DNA from: Gaeumannomyces sp. JS-464
Taxonomy: Eukaryota; Ascomycota; Sordariomycetes; Magnaporthales; Magnaporthaceae
Direction: 5' to 3'
NCBI GenBank assembly: GCA_002197995.1
Contig: NGZR01000002.1
Coordinates: 8,742,001 to 8,806,000, forward strand
DNA length: 64,000 nucleotides
The translations under genes and the position numbers were made by a program. The notes beneath the pieces are model-generated. The model worked only from the letters and a program-made list of their open reading frames with translations. It was not told where the DNA came from and ran no database searches. Each line of letters starts with the position of its first letter. Position 1 is the first letter of the stretch. Positions 23,501-36,099 of the stretch are shown in pieces.

Positions 23501-25776
23501 TCTTTGTCGCGCACCGCTTCTCCAACATTGTGTACTTCTACTTCCTGAAGGTCTGGGGCGAAGCCTACAAGCAAGGTGGCAACGGCACTTCAATCCCCAC
23601 CCACTCCATGCTCGTCCGGGCTCAGCGCCACGGTGTGCGTCCGCAGGGCCAGACGGCCTTCTTGCAAAAGCCTGATCCACTGGACGCTGTGGCCTCCATG
23701 GACACTTCCCAGGCAGGAAACTACCAGCTAGGAAGCGGTGGTTGGATCGATGTCGACTTTGGCCTCCCTCCCCCGCAGGACGATGTGCAGCCGTGGCTGT
23801 TCTGGTTCCTGATGCTGTCGATCGCGCAGGCAATGGCGGAGCTGCTCTCGGACCTGACGCTGGTGGCCATCGTCTACTCTGCAGGCAAGCGGCTCTTCGA
23901 GGACGTCATGCGGCGCGTGGCGGCGGCTACGTTCCGCTTCTACGACGTGACGCCCGTGGGCCGGCTCATGAACCGCCTGACCTCGGACATCAGCACCATC
24001 GACGGCTCCCTCGCTGCTCAGCTACACCAGGTCGCCTTCCACACCATCGCCTGGATCTCGGCCGTCACCGTCATCGCGACCACGACCCCGTCGTTCCTGG
24101 CCCTCGCCATCGGCATGACGGCCGCGTTCGTGTACATCTTCCAGCGGTTCCTGCCGCTGTCGCAGTCTCTGCGCCGCCTCGAGATGGTGTCGCTCTCGCC
24201 GCTCATGTCCAATTTTGGCACGCTGCTCGAGGGCCTCACGACGGTGCGCGCCTTCCGGGCGCAGCGGCACTTTGAACACCGCATCATCGTCACGACGGAC
24301 GCGTTCCAGCAGATGGACCACTTCTACTGGTCGCTGCAGAGCTGGCTGACGTACCGATTCGACACGCTGTCGGCCCTGTCCACCTTTGCTCTGACGGCCA
24401 CGGCGCTGTCGTCGGGCCTGTCACCGGGCGCCGTCGCCTTCGTGCTGGCGGCGGCGGCCACGTTTGTCGACACGACGCACGTGCTGTGCCGCAAGTACGG
24501 CGAGCTGCAGATGATGTTTGTCAGCGTCGAGCGCGTCGTCGAGCTGCTCGACCTCGAGACGGAGCCCGAGGTCGGTGCTGGCGGCGATTCCGGCGCAGGT
24601 AGGGGCGAGCGTCGTGCCGGCGCGTCATCTTCACTGTCCCATGCTGCTCCTGCCGCCGCCCCCGCGCCACTTACTCTCACTAGGCCCCCAGCCTCGTGGC
24701 CGACAACGCGCGACGACATCGTCTTTGACCGCGTCACGCTCCGCTACGCACCCGAACTGGAGCCGTCGCTGCGCGACGTGTCGTTCCGCATCCCGGCCGG
24801 CTCGACGGTCGCCGTGACGGGGCGGACTGGCTCCGGCAAGAGCACGCTCGCGCTCGCGCTGCTGGGTACCATCCTCCCCGATAGGGACGTCGAGGGCGGC
24901 CCGCGGTACAGCGATAATGTCGACGCAAGCAACGGCAGCAACGCTGAAGCAGAGGAAGATATCGATCGAGTTGCTAGCACCGATGACCTTCTCGGGCTCA
25001 GCCAGAAAGACACTACGACAGCCAGCAACAATAACCACAACGTCAACGGCTCGCCGTCATCGTCGGCATCCGCGCAAGCCTCGCCGCAACGCGCCACGGT
25101 GGCGTCCAGGAGGGAACGGCGGGCGAACGGCGGCGGCAGCGGCAGCATCTGGATCGGCGACGTGGACATTGCGCGGGTGGACAAGCACGCGCTCCGCAGG
25201 CGCGTGTCGTTTGTGGCGCAGGACCCCGTGCTCTTCCCAGGCACGCTGCGCGAGAACCTGGACCCGCTGGGCGAGTACACGGACGTCGAGTGCGAGCTGG
25301 TCCTGTCGCGCGTGCTGGGGTCGGCAGCCGCCGCTGGTGGTGGTGATGGTGGTGGTGGTGGCGCCGAGGGGCCAGCAACGGCGGAGCAGGACCAAGCAGC
25401 AGCAGCAGCAGCAGCAGCCGCGGCACCTGGGACGTCGACGGAAGCACCGCCGTCGTCGCGCCCGCTCCGGCTCGGCACGCGCATCGACGGGGGCGGCAAG
25501 AACCTGTCGCAGGGCCAGCGGCAGCTGGTGGGCATCGCGCGCGCGGTGCTGCGGCGCAGCCCGCTGGTGATCCTGGACGAGGCGACGGCGTCCATCGACG
25601 TCGATACGGCGCGCCGCCTGCAGGCCGTGCTCCGGGCCGAGCTCGAGGGCTCGACGGTCGTCACCATCGCGCACCGCGCCGAGGCAGTGAGGGACGCCGA
25701 CTTCGCGCTCGAGCTCGACCGCGGCCGCATCGTGCGGGCGGAGCGGATCGGAAGGGCGGCGACTACGGATTTTTGA
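20505..25776 (+). CDS. ABCC-type (MRP-like) ABC transporter, frame-broken
   Basis: Full-size exporter, probably of conjugates, bile-acid-like or xenobiotic substrates, located at vacuolar or plasma membrane. The chosen start at 20505 has a strong context (gaaacaATGGC) and leads into a first hydrophobic helix. An N-terminal TMD0-like set of helices follows, then TMD1 (WDWMTISWMSKLIAIGY onward). NBD1 has Walker A GKVGAGKTALL, signature LSGGQKARVALARA and Walker B LLLDDPIAALD (Asp in place of the catalytic Glu, usual for ABCC NBD1). TMD2 and NBD2 follow, with GRTGSGKSTLALALL, LSQGQRQLVGIARA and VILDEATASID. Frame changes are needed near 20683, 21795-21800 (CCCGGG), 22427-22433 (CCCC) and 22604-22608 (C5), each explained by one base. 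From 22267 onward the frame is open for 1,169 residues. NBD2 carries two unusual low-complexity insertions. Closest yeast analogues by layout are Ycf1/Ybt1-type proteins. Confidence 0.9.
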
Positions 25777-26947
25777 TGGGCGGGCGATGTGATGTGATAC
25801 GACGTGTGTACGGCGGCGTTCAGAGAGAAGGAGGGTCTAAGCACTTTTTTTCTTGGACAATGGTTTTGTTTTTGTTATTTTTCATGAGTATGTCCCCTAT
25901 GCACGCACACTCTTTCTGACAACCCGAACAACTGTCTGTGGACAGACCACGTATAGCCGGAGACCTGCAGACTTTGGCTATCCTTTTTCTCCGTCTGTTT
26001 TCTGGACGGTGCCCTCGATGGACAGATTGCAGACTGGCCTCCTTTCTGGTCCCCCGATAAACGGCCTCGATTTGTACTTTCCCTTGCCAAGATATCTGTT
26101 CGGTATCAGCGCTATTAGACACTTTGCTCAAGTCGGAAACGGAGCACAGCGAATCCAATCCAGGAGATATGACATGCACAAAAGAAGCGAACTATTCATG
26201 GATTGGCCTTCCTGGCGCCAGGCGTCTGCGTCGGCTATCGGGAAATTAAAACACCTCAAACGGCCTGCAGCTCAAGCCCGCCAGCCCGGTGAGGCCCTCG
26301 AGTCGCTAGGCCAGATCGGCACAAGCGGGGCGGACTATTGAGAGCAAGGTTTGGGCCGATGTTCTTCTACTCCAGATTGCGATCGCTTGCCCAGATGACC
26401 AAAAAGTAGCGAAACATTTTCTTGTTTTTGTTCTTCTGCTACCGTTTGTCCAATTTCCCAACTTCCCGTATTCCCAAAACCCGTGTCCAGCCCAACCAGC
26501 GTTGGGAATCCTCTAAGTCCCATCCCATGGAGACCATTCCATCTAGATAAACCCAAGATCCATTACCCTACCCAAGCTTGTCCTTCGGGGCAAAGAGATG
26601 GAAAACAAAAAAGTAACAAGGAATAGCATCGAGTATAATGATATATGATTGCCGTCAATCGGCCATCACGGTGATAGATTGATATGCCGCAGTTCAAACA
26701 AAAGGAGCGTGCGGGAGTTGCGCGGCGGGTTGGGTATCAAAGCCGGGGCCGGACAGACATGGCAAGGCCCTGCGTGTAAATGAGAGTACGAAAGGATGAC
26801 AAAGAAGCATGCTCGCTGGAATCGCTGCCAAGGAGAGTAAGAAAAATGTGAAGTTTTGCTTGAATCCAGAAGAATGAAACAAGCGAGAGTTGGGAGTTCG
26901 TGAAGGGCAGGCTGGAAAAACCTAAAATGCAAGATCGAGATCAAATC

Positions 26948-26983
<36 letters not shown>

Positions 26984-27166
26984 GTGTTTGCTTCGCGCGT
27001 GAAAGGGGCGAGAAACGAGAGGAGACCCAAGGAAAGTGATACAAAGGAGATGGGTGCTAGATCAGCAATAGATATTAAAGGATAGAAGTAGGACAGTATA
27101 TCGCGTCCAGTTGGTGAAATAGTGGGAAAATCTCATGCAAAAAAGTAAAAGAGTTGAGATAAGAAT
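25777..27166. other. intergenic with poly(A) tract
   Basis: Convergent intergenic region between the ABC transporter and the minus-strand gene that ends at 27167. It contains an A33 run at 26949-26981. No gene was recognised. Confidence 0.65.
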
Positions 27167-30100
27167 CTAGCGCGCCGCGACGCCCGTCCGAGCCGCAGCC
27201 ACCGACCTGTGCCCGCCCAGTTCCGGGAACTGGTCCCAGGCGGACTGGAAATCCGCCGACGGGGCGGTCGGGGACGTCGGCGACTGCGGCGGCGGCCCGT
27301 CCTCGGCGATGGCCGGGATGGCTCCCGCGCCGGACCTCGCGGCGCCATTGACGCTCCACCTGCGCGACGGGTAGCCGCCGCTGCCGGCCATGCTGTGGCG
27401 CGCAGCCGGGTGCTGGCGGCGCGGGTGGCCGACGGTGGAGTGGCGCGGGATGGCGGCGCCGCAGCTCCCGCAGCTGTCGCAGCCGGCCGGGGATGATGAC
27501 GCGGGCGCGAGGATGGCGTTTGCGCGCGCGATGGCGGCCGCCGCCTCGGCTGCCGCGGCGGCGACGGCGGCGCTGACGTCGGCTTCTATGGGGGACCGTG
27601 ACGATAACGATGCTGCTGCCGAGTGTTTAGTCACCAGGCGCAGGGGCCGGAGGGGATGCGGCTGCGGCTGGAGCGAGGAGGAGCGGCTCGGGGCTGCTGG
27701 GAAGCGCGGGTGCTTTGCGGCGGGACGACGGGGCCCGCGAGCATACGCTGCATCTGGGCCAGCCGGTCCTCGGCTGTTTCGGTCGAGACGGGCCCAGCAG
27801 ACGGTGCGGCGCGCGGGGCTGCGCTCCGGCAGGTGAGGGGCGGTGGCGATCGAGGTGAGGATGCGGCCTGGAGCACGAGGCGGGATGGGCGCAGGAGCGG
27901 GAGCCGCAGGCGTCGCCAGTTTCACCACGGGCGAGGGAGCAACAGCAGCAGCACCAGCGACTTCGGCAGGAGTGGGAACAACCGGCTGTTCTGGGACAGT
28001 GGCCGTTATGCCCGCAATCTTGTCCCAGGGGTTGAGGCCGCCGTGCGCCGTAGCCAGCGGCGAGCTGGGAACAGATGAGGTAAGCGACGTCGCGGCCGTG
28101 GTTGCGTTGCTCGTCTTGCTCGCGGTCGAGCTGTTGCTGGAGTTGGACGACGTGGACGCCGACCTGTTGGCCACCACTTCAGGCGCGACCTTGACAGGGA
28201 CCTCTTCCTCCTCCTCTTTTTCAGCAGCGTCTTTTTGGACTCTGCTGGTGCTTTTGTCGTCATTACTGGTAATATTATCAGTATTGTCAGTAGGCTTTGG
28301 TGTCCTGATATTTACGGCGTTTTTCGGCGGCGCCGCCGGCTCGCCAAGGGTGACAACGTTTAGCGTCCCGTTGCCGTATCCCCGCACAAAGATCTCCTGG
28401 TACGATAGCCTGCGCGACTTGCGCCAGACGGACTTGGGCGGCAGTTCAAACGTCTCGGGCACCAGAGGCGGGGAAGCCAGCGGTCGGTCGACGCACGATG
28501 ATGCCGACGACACGATGCCTCCCCTGAACATATTGAGCGTCCTGCGGAACGGGCCGTTGGCCGATATACTCCTCGTCAGGCTCGTGGTGTTGGGAGCACC
28601 GCTCGAAGTAGTCGGACGCGATGGCGACGACAGGCTGCTGCGTCGTGGCGGGACCTTGAACTTGGAGTTGTTGTTCGCGGTCGTTGGCCGAACCGCCACA
28701 GATGCGCTGACGGTGCTTGTGGAGCGACTCAGGGTTGCAGGTGCTGGTGGTCGTGTCTCGTCCGGGTGAGTGAGGGCGTAATAGTCGACGTCCGGGCGGA
28801 TCTCGAGCATGAGGGCGGGCGGCGCGACGCTGGGAGGCGACCCTATGGCATCGCTGGCTACATGGAGGGGGTCACCCTCAACCGACTCATATGCGATAGC
28901 CTGCTCTTCCCATGGCGGCAACTCGGATGTGTCGGTACACAGACTGTACGGGGGCAGTTCCTGCTTCTCGCCCATATCACCAGCCGATGCACACCGTACC
29001 TCAGCTGGAACGGCGGTGCAGGCTCGGAGGGTCTGGAGCATGCAGTAGACAAAAATCCAGCGGACCTTGCGGGCGTCGACAAGAGAGATTTTGGCCTCGG
29101 CGCGGTCAAACTTGTTGTTGGTGGTGGCTGACAGGACCGAGTCTTCCTCGAAGCGGCGGTATGCGCACACGAACCTGTTCTCTAACAGGTGGACATCGGT
29201 CGAATTTGTCGCCGTCATGAGCGCCGCGTGAGACACGAGCTTTCCGTCCGGCCGTAGCTTGTCCAGGCTGCTGCCGCCGATGCTACTCTGGTGCCGCGTT
29301 GTAGTGCTCACTGCCGCCGCCACGGCTGACGAGAACCATGACCTGCGCTTGGACGATGTCGTCGACGGAGCGGGGGACGCTGTGGTGCTTCCGCCATCGG
29401 GGCCAGACGCAGACGAGGCCGACGAGGCTGCCTTGGCGCCAATCTTTGGAAGCAGCGGCAGCGGGTGGTGGAGCGAGTCGTACTCGTGAAAACGGTCGAA
29501 GGCCTCGACGCTCTGCAGGACGCAGATGCCGCCCTGGGCGAGGGCGGGGCTCGAGTCCTTCATGGTGAAGCTCCGGTCGACGAGGTAGCTGTACAGGGCC
29601 TCGAAGTCTTGGGCCATGGAGCGGTACACGTGTGCGGGGAACACGTCGGTGCCAGGCTCGAGCGGCAGGGGCGGATAGTAGCCAAATTTGGTGGCGTAGA
29701 AAGAGTGCACAAAGGCGCGGAACCGGTCCAAGTGTGCTCGGACACCGGAAGTGAGACCAAGCCTGGACTCTGAAAGGTCCTCCTCGAGGAAGGTTCGGAT
29801 CATGGAGCCGGCCTCACCGAGGCGCTCGTCCATGTCAGCGCGAGACTTGCGTATCAGTCGTCTGGACTTTGAACTGATGTTCTGCGCAGGAAGAAAAAGA
29901 GAGGTTAGCGAGGACGAAGAAACTATCAAGCCCCAAGAGGAACACCCCAGGGTCGCGGCCTCGCCCTTACATGATACTCGGGGCACCTGTACAGGATCTC
30001 ACTCATGCCGACGCAGTGCACAAAGGCGTCAATGTACAGGCCCCTCAACCGGAAGTTCTCAGCCAGGTACAGCACAGCCAGCGCGTTGCCAGGCAGGCCG

Positions 30101-31011
30101 TTGAAGTCGAGGTAGCCCTCCTCATCCATGTAGGCGATGAGGTCCTTGACATTTTCAGCGCCAGACTCGCGGAACTCGTGCATATTCTCGAGCAGCGTGG
30201 CCAGGGCGCGGCCCAAGTGCTCGCCGACCATGGACCTGCCCATGACCCAGGCGAAGAAGTTGCGCGTCGCCAGGTGGTAGGCCAGCGCCTGCTTCTTGTC
30301 CAGCAGCGCCGGCGCCGGTATGTAGAGGTCCACCCTGCCTGCCCAGCGGTCGGGGGGCTGTCGAGCAGCAGCGACACCAGCTCTCCTCCCCGAGCGATGC
30401 GACGTTGGATCGGATCCGGCAATGCACTCGGCGTCGCTTTCGGTTGCAGCTCGAATGCCCTCGGTTCCTTGCTCGACCCCGACGTGGTTGGTCTCTCGGG
30501 GATGTCGCTCTGGTCCCAAGCGACCAGAAATCGCTCGATCAAAGGGAAGCACTTCTGCTCCTGCAGCGTCGAGAAGGGCACCTTAAAAGCAGGACCCCTC
30601 CGCGACTGCCCCTGGCCGTAGAGGTGGACGTAACAGTTGCCGTGGTTCCACACAGCTCGGGATCCTGAGTGGATGATGAGGGTCGCGTCTTGTCAGCCCA
30701 GAAGCCAATGGGGCCCGACAGGCTGTCACTTGCATGGCCAGCACTGCTAGCACCACTCTGCACCCTCCTGTTCACGCCCAACACACACCGAAGGAGCCAA
30801 AGGACCATGTCCACTCACCCTTCTCAGATTATCCCACGGGTGGTCTGCCCGAAGCAGCGCCATCGAATCTCCTCACGTTCTCGAGCCGTAGCAGCCTGCC
30901 GTCGACGGCCTCTCCGAGCCTCTTGGTCTTGTAACCACTCGGTTGGTCCACTGAGCTGCTGTGGCCCAGCGCGGGCGGGCCCCTGCTGCCGGGTCTGGTT
31001 GTCGACATCAT
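27167..31011 (-). CDS. large conserved fungal protein of unknown function
   Basis: Three exons: 31011-30819, 30664-29971 and 29881-27167. Introns are 154 bp (gtgagt...cactcag) and 89 bp (gtaagg...gcgcag). The start MMSTTRPGS at 31011 sits in a good context. The N-terminal third is globular: YKTKRLGEAVDGRLLRLE, then WDNLRR joined to DPEL, GNCYVHLYGQGQSRRGPAF and LPGNALAVLYLAENFRLRG. It resembles the family I recall as DUF8004, a recollection I cannot verify here. The remainder, over 700 residues, is Ser/Thr/Ala-rich and disordered, with one acidic patch (EKEEEEE). Frame breaks needed: near 30855 (about one base), near 30648 (a TG step), G6 at 30352-30357 (one base short) and a compensating pair near 27,850 and 27,640 that exposes TAEDRLAQMQRMLAG. 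No enzymatic motif was seen. Confidence 0.78.
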
Positions 31012-34000
31012 TGTGGGCTACAATGGACGACGACGACGAAACTATGGGCGGGCAAGTGCACACACCCTCGGGCAGTGGTGGTGTTCGTAGTGGTGGGCAG
31101 GCCGCGTGGTTATACCCTTTCGTTGTCGTCACCCACTCGACTGGGGAAAAAAAATAAAAATGGTGGAAGCCCAAGGCCTTTACCAAAAAGGTTCCTCGAG
31201 CCTGCGAGCGTCGGGGGAGGGGGTGGCCGGTTATTGGCCAGGTCTTAAGGCGAGCGACAGGCCAGGAATGCAGACTCCCTGTCGGTACGCCAACGGGTGG
31301 ACAGGGCGATAGAGACAGCCCAAGACAGAACTGGCTGTCGATAATTTAGCGTGGCCCTTGTCGCTGCAGTACTCGGGGTTCTCGCCCGGCCGGGGGTGTC
31401 CAATTACGGAGACGGGCAAACGGACAGGGAGGTTCCCAGCTCGCAAGCGCAACGACGAGCCTTCCCTAAACGGTTGAAAAGAAGGCGCGCTCTCGACCGA
31501 CGCGTCTCGCTACTTCTTCTTCTCTGCCTCACGCCTGAGCTGCTTGTCATAACAGACAGCGCCTTCTCGAGGGAACCAGGCCGGGGTCTGGGCGGGGAGA
31601 GGGAGGGTGGTGTGGGCTTTCCGTGAGCGGTGCTGGTCGTGGAGGGTTCGTGCCACCCTTGACAAACGATCGCCGGCAGGGTCGCGCCGACTCGCCGCCG
31701 TCAGAGCGGGGAGGGGACGAGGTTGCTGGCAGGCCGGATCGGCTGGGTGCTGGTCATCGTAGCTCGAGGCCAGCGAGGGCCGTCGTCGCAAGCAAGAGAG
31801 GTGGCCGCTTCACCGGCTGCTTGTGTTTTCTTCTGTTGCGTGCTGCACCTCCCGGAAGCCAGGTGCCGCTGCACGCACTCTGCACCTTGCGTTGTTGCAA
31901 CCCGCTGTTGGTCGATCGAGATATCAAATTTGAGTTGTCATTGCAGTGTGGGGGGGTTCACCGAGTACAGCCTAGCCTGCCCCTGTGGGCACTCCTCCAG
32001 CCGTAAAAGCCCGAACCAGGCCTGATCGACACACACCTTCAGGCGGCAGGGCAGGCGGTCAAGCGGCACGGGCAGAAAAGGCCGGCAGCTAGCAGGAAGC
32101 AACAGACGGGAGCCAAAGACGATAGGTTGACACAACCAGGATCCAACAACGAAACAATAGAATGGTTAGGTCGAGGGGTGGCCGCGAGGACAATGGTTTA
32201 TACTACGAACCCGAAACAGGGCGCGCACACGGTCTCGCCGCTGCGCAGGCACGTCCGTTGTTGGCTTCAGACGAAGATGCGCCACGCACCAACCAGCCTT
32301 CTCCAACTGCTTCTTCTCCGATGTTTTTTTGACGGTGCTGACGCAGCGAAGCACTTTCGCGCAAAACTCGCACACCAAATGTGGAGGGTTTGGGCTCCGT
32401 GGCGCAAAAGAAGAGAAAAGAAAAACTGCAAATGTGGGAGGGGCGAGAAAGAACAATGCAGCACAGAGAAAGAAAAAAAAAAAAAATAAGAACCGACGTG
32501 GCACCGCCTCATGATGGCGTCCGCTAAGGAAGGGTCTTGGCACCAAGTCCTAGCTCAACCCCTGTCTCGCCATTTTACTCTCCGTTTTGGTCATTTTTTT
32601 TTCTCTCGTCCGTCCTTATCCTCTCTAGCGTCCCCTTGTGCATTTCTGCCTCTTCCCGGTGCGGCTGGTGTATTCCAGAAGATTACCAATCTGATTGTTG
32701 TCCAAATGTGTGCGCACCCTGCGTGCCTGTCCGTTGCACAAATACCACCCAGCTTCGCTGCACCAGACGCAGCGCTCCGTGCCGGCGCTGCTGCTGACCA
32801 CATACATGTATGCCGTCATGCGGTAAGGTGGTTTGCTTGCATCTGCATTTCCCTCCACTGTCCTGCCCGGTCGCTGGGCTGCGGCGTGTGGATTGAGTCT
32901 GGTGACTCCTGCTGTGCGCTGTGCACGCTGGCCTCGCCTCGTCCGTCTCCTAGAGACGCTTGCTCTTGGGGGTGTTGGTGTTTCGGGGGGCTGAAGTCTG
33001 GGTTGGCGCCAGTTGTCAGAATGGCGCCCACTCCCAGCCCCGGAGGTCTCTGGCGCCCGTCCTCTAGCGGGCACTGAAGATCCCGACGCGCGCATCAACT
33101 CCCGGCTGTAGCGTTTGCACAGCATTTCCCCTTGCCTCCCGAACTGCTTAGACAGGCCCAAGAATAAGACCAGCTGAGGCCAGAGTAGCGGGGTGTAGCT
33201 GTGCAGGCGGTTTTGTTGTTGCAATCCTCGTTGCGCGCGAGCCATTTCCCCTTGTCGCGACGAGCGCCACGCAAGACGCAGCCGAAGTTGGCGCTCGATG
33301 ATGCCATTTCCATGACCCAGCCTCACCAGCCCAGCCCAGCCCAGCAAACATCAAACCGCCTTCACCAGCCTTTCCCACCGCCACCCTTTTTTCACTTCAT
33401 TCTTTGCTTTTTTTTTTTTTTTTTTTTTTTTTCCTGCCACTTTGACCGTGATCGGTGGTCTCTCTACGTGCTATACTGACCGTGCTCCCGGTACTTGTCT
33501 GCCATTTCCCCAACCTCACTGACGTGAACACCCGATCGAGGAGCCGCGGGGATTGAAGAACCCCCGTAAAAGCGCTGGCCACCACATAGACCCTGGGACT
33601 CAGCACCGCACTGACTGGCAGCAAGGGCGTCCGCCCAGGTTGATGATGGTAAGGTCGGGGCGTTGTCAATGGTGGATGGGCGATCCTGGCCAGACCCAGC
33701 GATGGGCATGCATCCTTTTCCATGCACCCAAACTGCAAAACCCACGCAAACTGCACCCTGCCTGCACCTTTCGGTGTTTTCGCACACACGTCCACACCCG
33801 TAGTCGTACCACCATCTTCAGGGCCGGACAAGGCTCAGGTTTCCTTGCCCACTCCCGGCCCGCGAAGAAGCGAGCTCGACTCTCGCCCCGACGAATCGGA
33901 GGCTGGTCTTAGCCGAGAACGGGCGCGTCCTCTGGCTGAGAACGGCTTAGGGCGCGCGCAGCAGCGGAGCTGAAAGCGGACAAAAGAGGCAACAGCAGAG

Positions 34001-36099
34001 CAACATGAACATGGGCTTGCCCGCAATTGGGGTGGAAGGGGCGCCGCCTCCCGCGACGCCGGTCGGACGTGGCCTAGTCGTGGTCCCCTTCGTTCGTCCT
34101 CCCCCACGACCCCCAGGAAGCCATTCCCATTCGCGGCGCTTCGAGGTTGGGGCTACGCACGCAGAAGGGCTCGCTACGGTGTTTGGCCTAGTGCGCGCGA
34201 ACTTGCTGCGGGCTCCGGCGTCCCGCAGAGACCATCCCACATTATCTCCTGACCCCAAGTTGCCTCGTTTCTGATCTGACCCAGAGTTGCAGCGTTGCTT
34301 TTTTGCTTGCCCTTCCGTTTATTTCTCCGATGTACCAAGTCCCAGAGGCTTGAATCGCCCTCCTTCCGTCGGCATTTGAGATGATGCTAGCTTTTAGTTA
34401 GGTAGTCTCGCCAACTTTTGGCCACGCGGCCGGGAAAGAAAAAAAAAGAAAAAAAAGTTGAGCACGTGAAGCAGCCTTGGCGGGGCGAGAAACCACCAGC
34501 ACGATATGCATCATCAAGACCGCTGCCCTCCCCCTCCCTTACGACGCCATGCCAGACGAAGTGATGGACCATACTCACCGGGTTCCACGGACGCATCTCC
34601 AGCCGGGGCGACACAAGCCCCTCCAATCCGGGCCTGGCTTGGCTCGTCCCGGACTCCCGCATTGATGAGGTCGCACCACGCACCACCTGCTGCATGCATT
34701 CTGCTGCGAAAGCTCATGCCCAAGCAACCGAGGCACCAATGACGGGCTCTCCGCCCATTTAGTCTCCGAGTGTCGGAGCCTTTTTGATGACGACGCCCCG
34801 ACCGACAGACCGGCTTGATTCTCTCTTCACCCGCCTTCCTGCCTGCCCGCCCGCCTGCCACCCCCACATGGAGACCCTATTTCCAAAAGGAGAATCCCGG
34901 CCAGGGTGCGGTCATCGCGTCAATCTCGATCTCACACATTGCCGTCCCTGCCTTCCCCGCTTCGTGCATGTTCGTGTATCAACTCCTGCCATGTAAAATC
35001 ATCCATGGGCTCGTCGGGCTCGCCGAAGCAAATGGCGTGCCCGGTGCGCCTCTTATCCTCCAGGGGCCAGGGAAATGTGTGCCACTCCAAAGGTCCCGGT
35101 GTGACACCGGGCCGGATGCCAGCGTCGCCGGGGAAAGGGAACGTGTTTTGTATCACCAATTTTTCAACACTTGTTGAACCTTACATCCAGAGAACTCCTA
35201 TCAAAAGAATAAAATAAAAAATATAAAAGAATAAAAGAATAAAACCGGCTCCGGTTACTTACTGACAAGCTGAACTGTTGTAATCCCTTCCAACCCCAGA
35301 TTCGTATCGGCATTTGCGTAACGCCTCCAATCATTGCTCCCTTTTCATGAAAGATAAGGCTTGGCAAGTGAAATGGCCATGATACCAGGCCCCAGGGGTC
35401 TTCCTCACGTGAAAGTCTGGGTCCGGATACCTGCAACTACCCCTGACTGTTTGGAACACTCTCACACTGATGCATGCATGCGGGTCATGATGACCTTGGT
35501 AGCTGATGGGGTGTGTAATTATAGACAGAGAGCAAGCGCGGGAAGCTCAGTGGTTAATCAATATCTGCGCATCTGCATCGCAGAAAGCCCGGGAGGAGGG
35601 ACTTGTTCCGTCTGATCTTGCTTATCTGCAAGTTCATCGTCCCAAAGATCGAGCCTGATGAGTGGCGAATGACGAGTAGGGCCCGGCTGCTTGTCAGATC
35701 GCAACCATGTCTCCCTCAGAGGAGCCACTCCGGTACGGCCAACCAACCATAACCCGGTCATGCCGTTGAATTCCTGGATCTCTCCGTCTTGCAGCTGCAT
35801 AGTTAATGCTTGAAAAACAGGGAATTACCCCCAATTCGGTATAGGGGGACCTTAATCTTTTGTAAGTGTTCCAGGACGGCTGCCAAGTAGTTTGGGAACC
35901 GGTACATCCAAGGGCAGTCACTCTCGTGGTAGCGTACCCCCCGGTTTGGGAAGTTATCGACCGGAAGTTAGGTACACAGCTGTCTCTTAAAGAGCCATCT
36001 ACCATTACCAGGTACTCATACGCCGGTAGCTCCTTCCCTTCACCAACACTAGCCTTTATCTCTACCTTAGAAGGCGGCTTCAACAACCTAACAATCGAG
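31012..36099. other. long gene-poor region
   Basis: About 5 kb with no gene I can support on either strand. Features seen: a T25 run (33408-33432), an AT-rich stretch of repeated AAAAGAATAAAA near 35203-35245, and a degenerate tRNA-like fold at 35531-35622. A cysteine-rich frame at 32537-32797 lacks any ATG and has an in-frame stop just upstream. The left part must hold the promoter of the 31-kb minus-strand gene. Confidence 0.55.

Noticed and set aside
32537..32797. Cysteine-rich frame with a hydrophobic start, resembling a secreted peptide
   Set aside because: It begins only at TTG, has an in-frame stop just upstream, no splice acceptor that supplies an ATG, and weak third-position bias.
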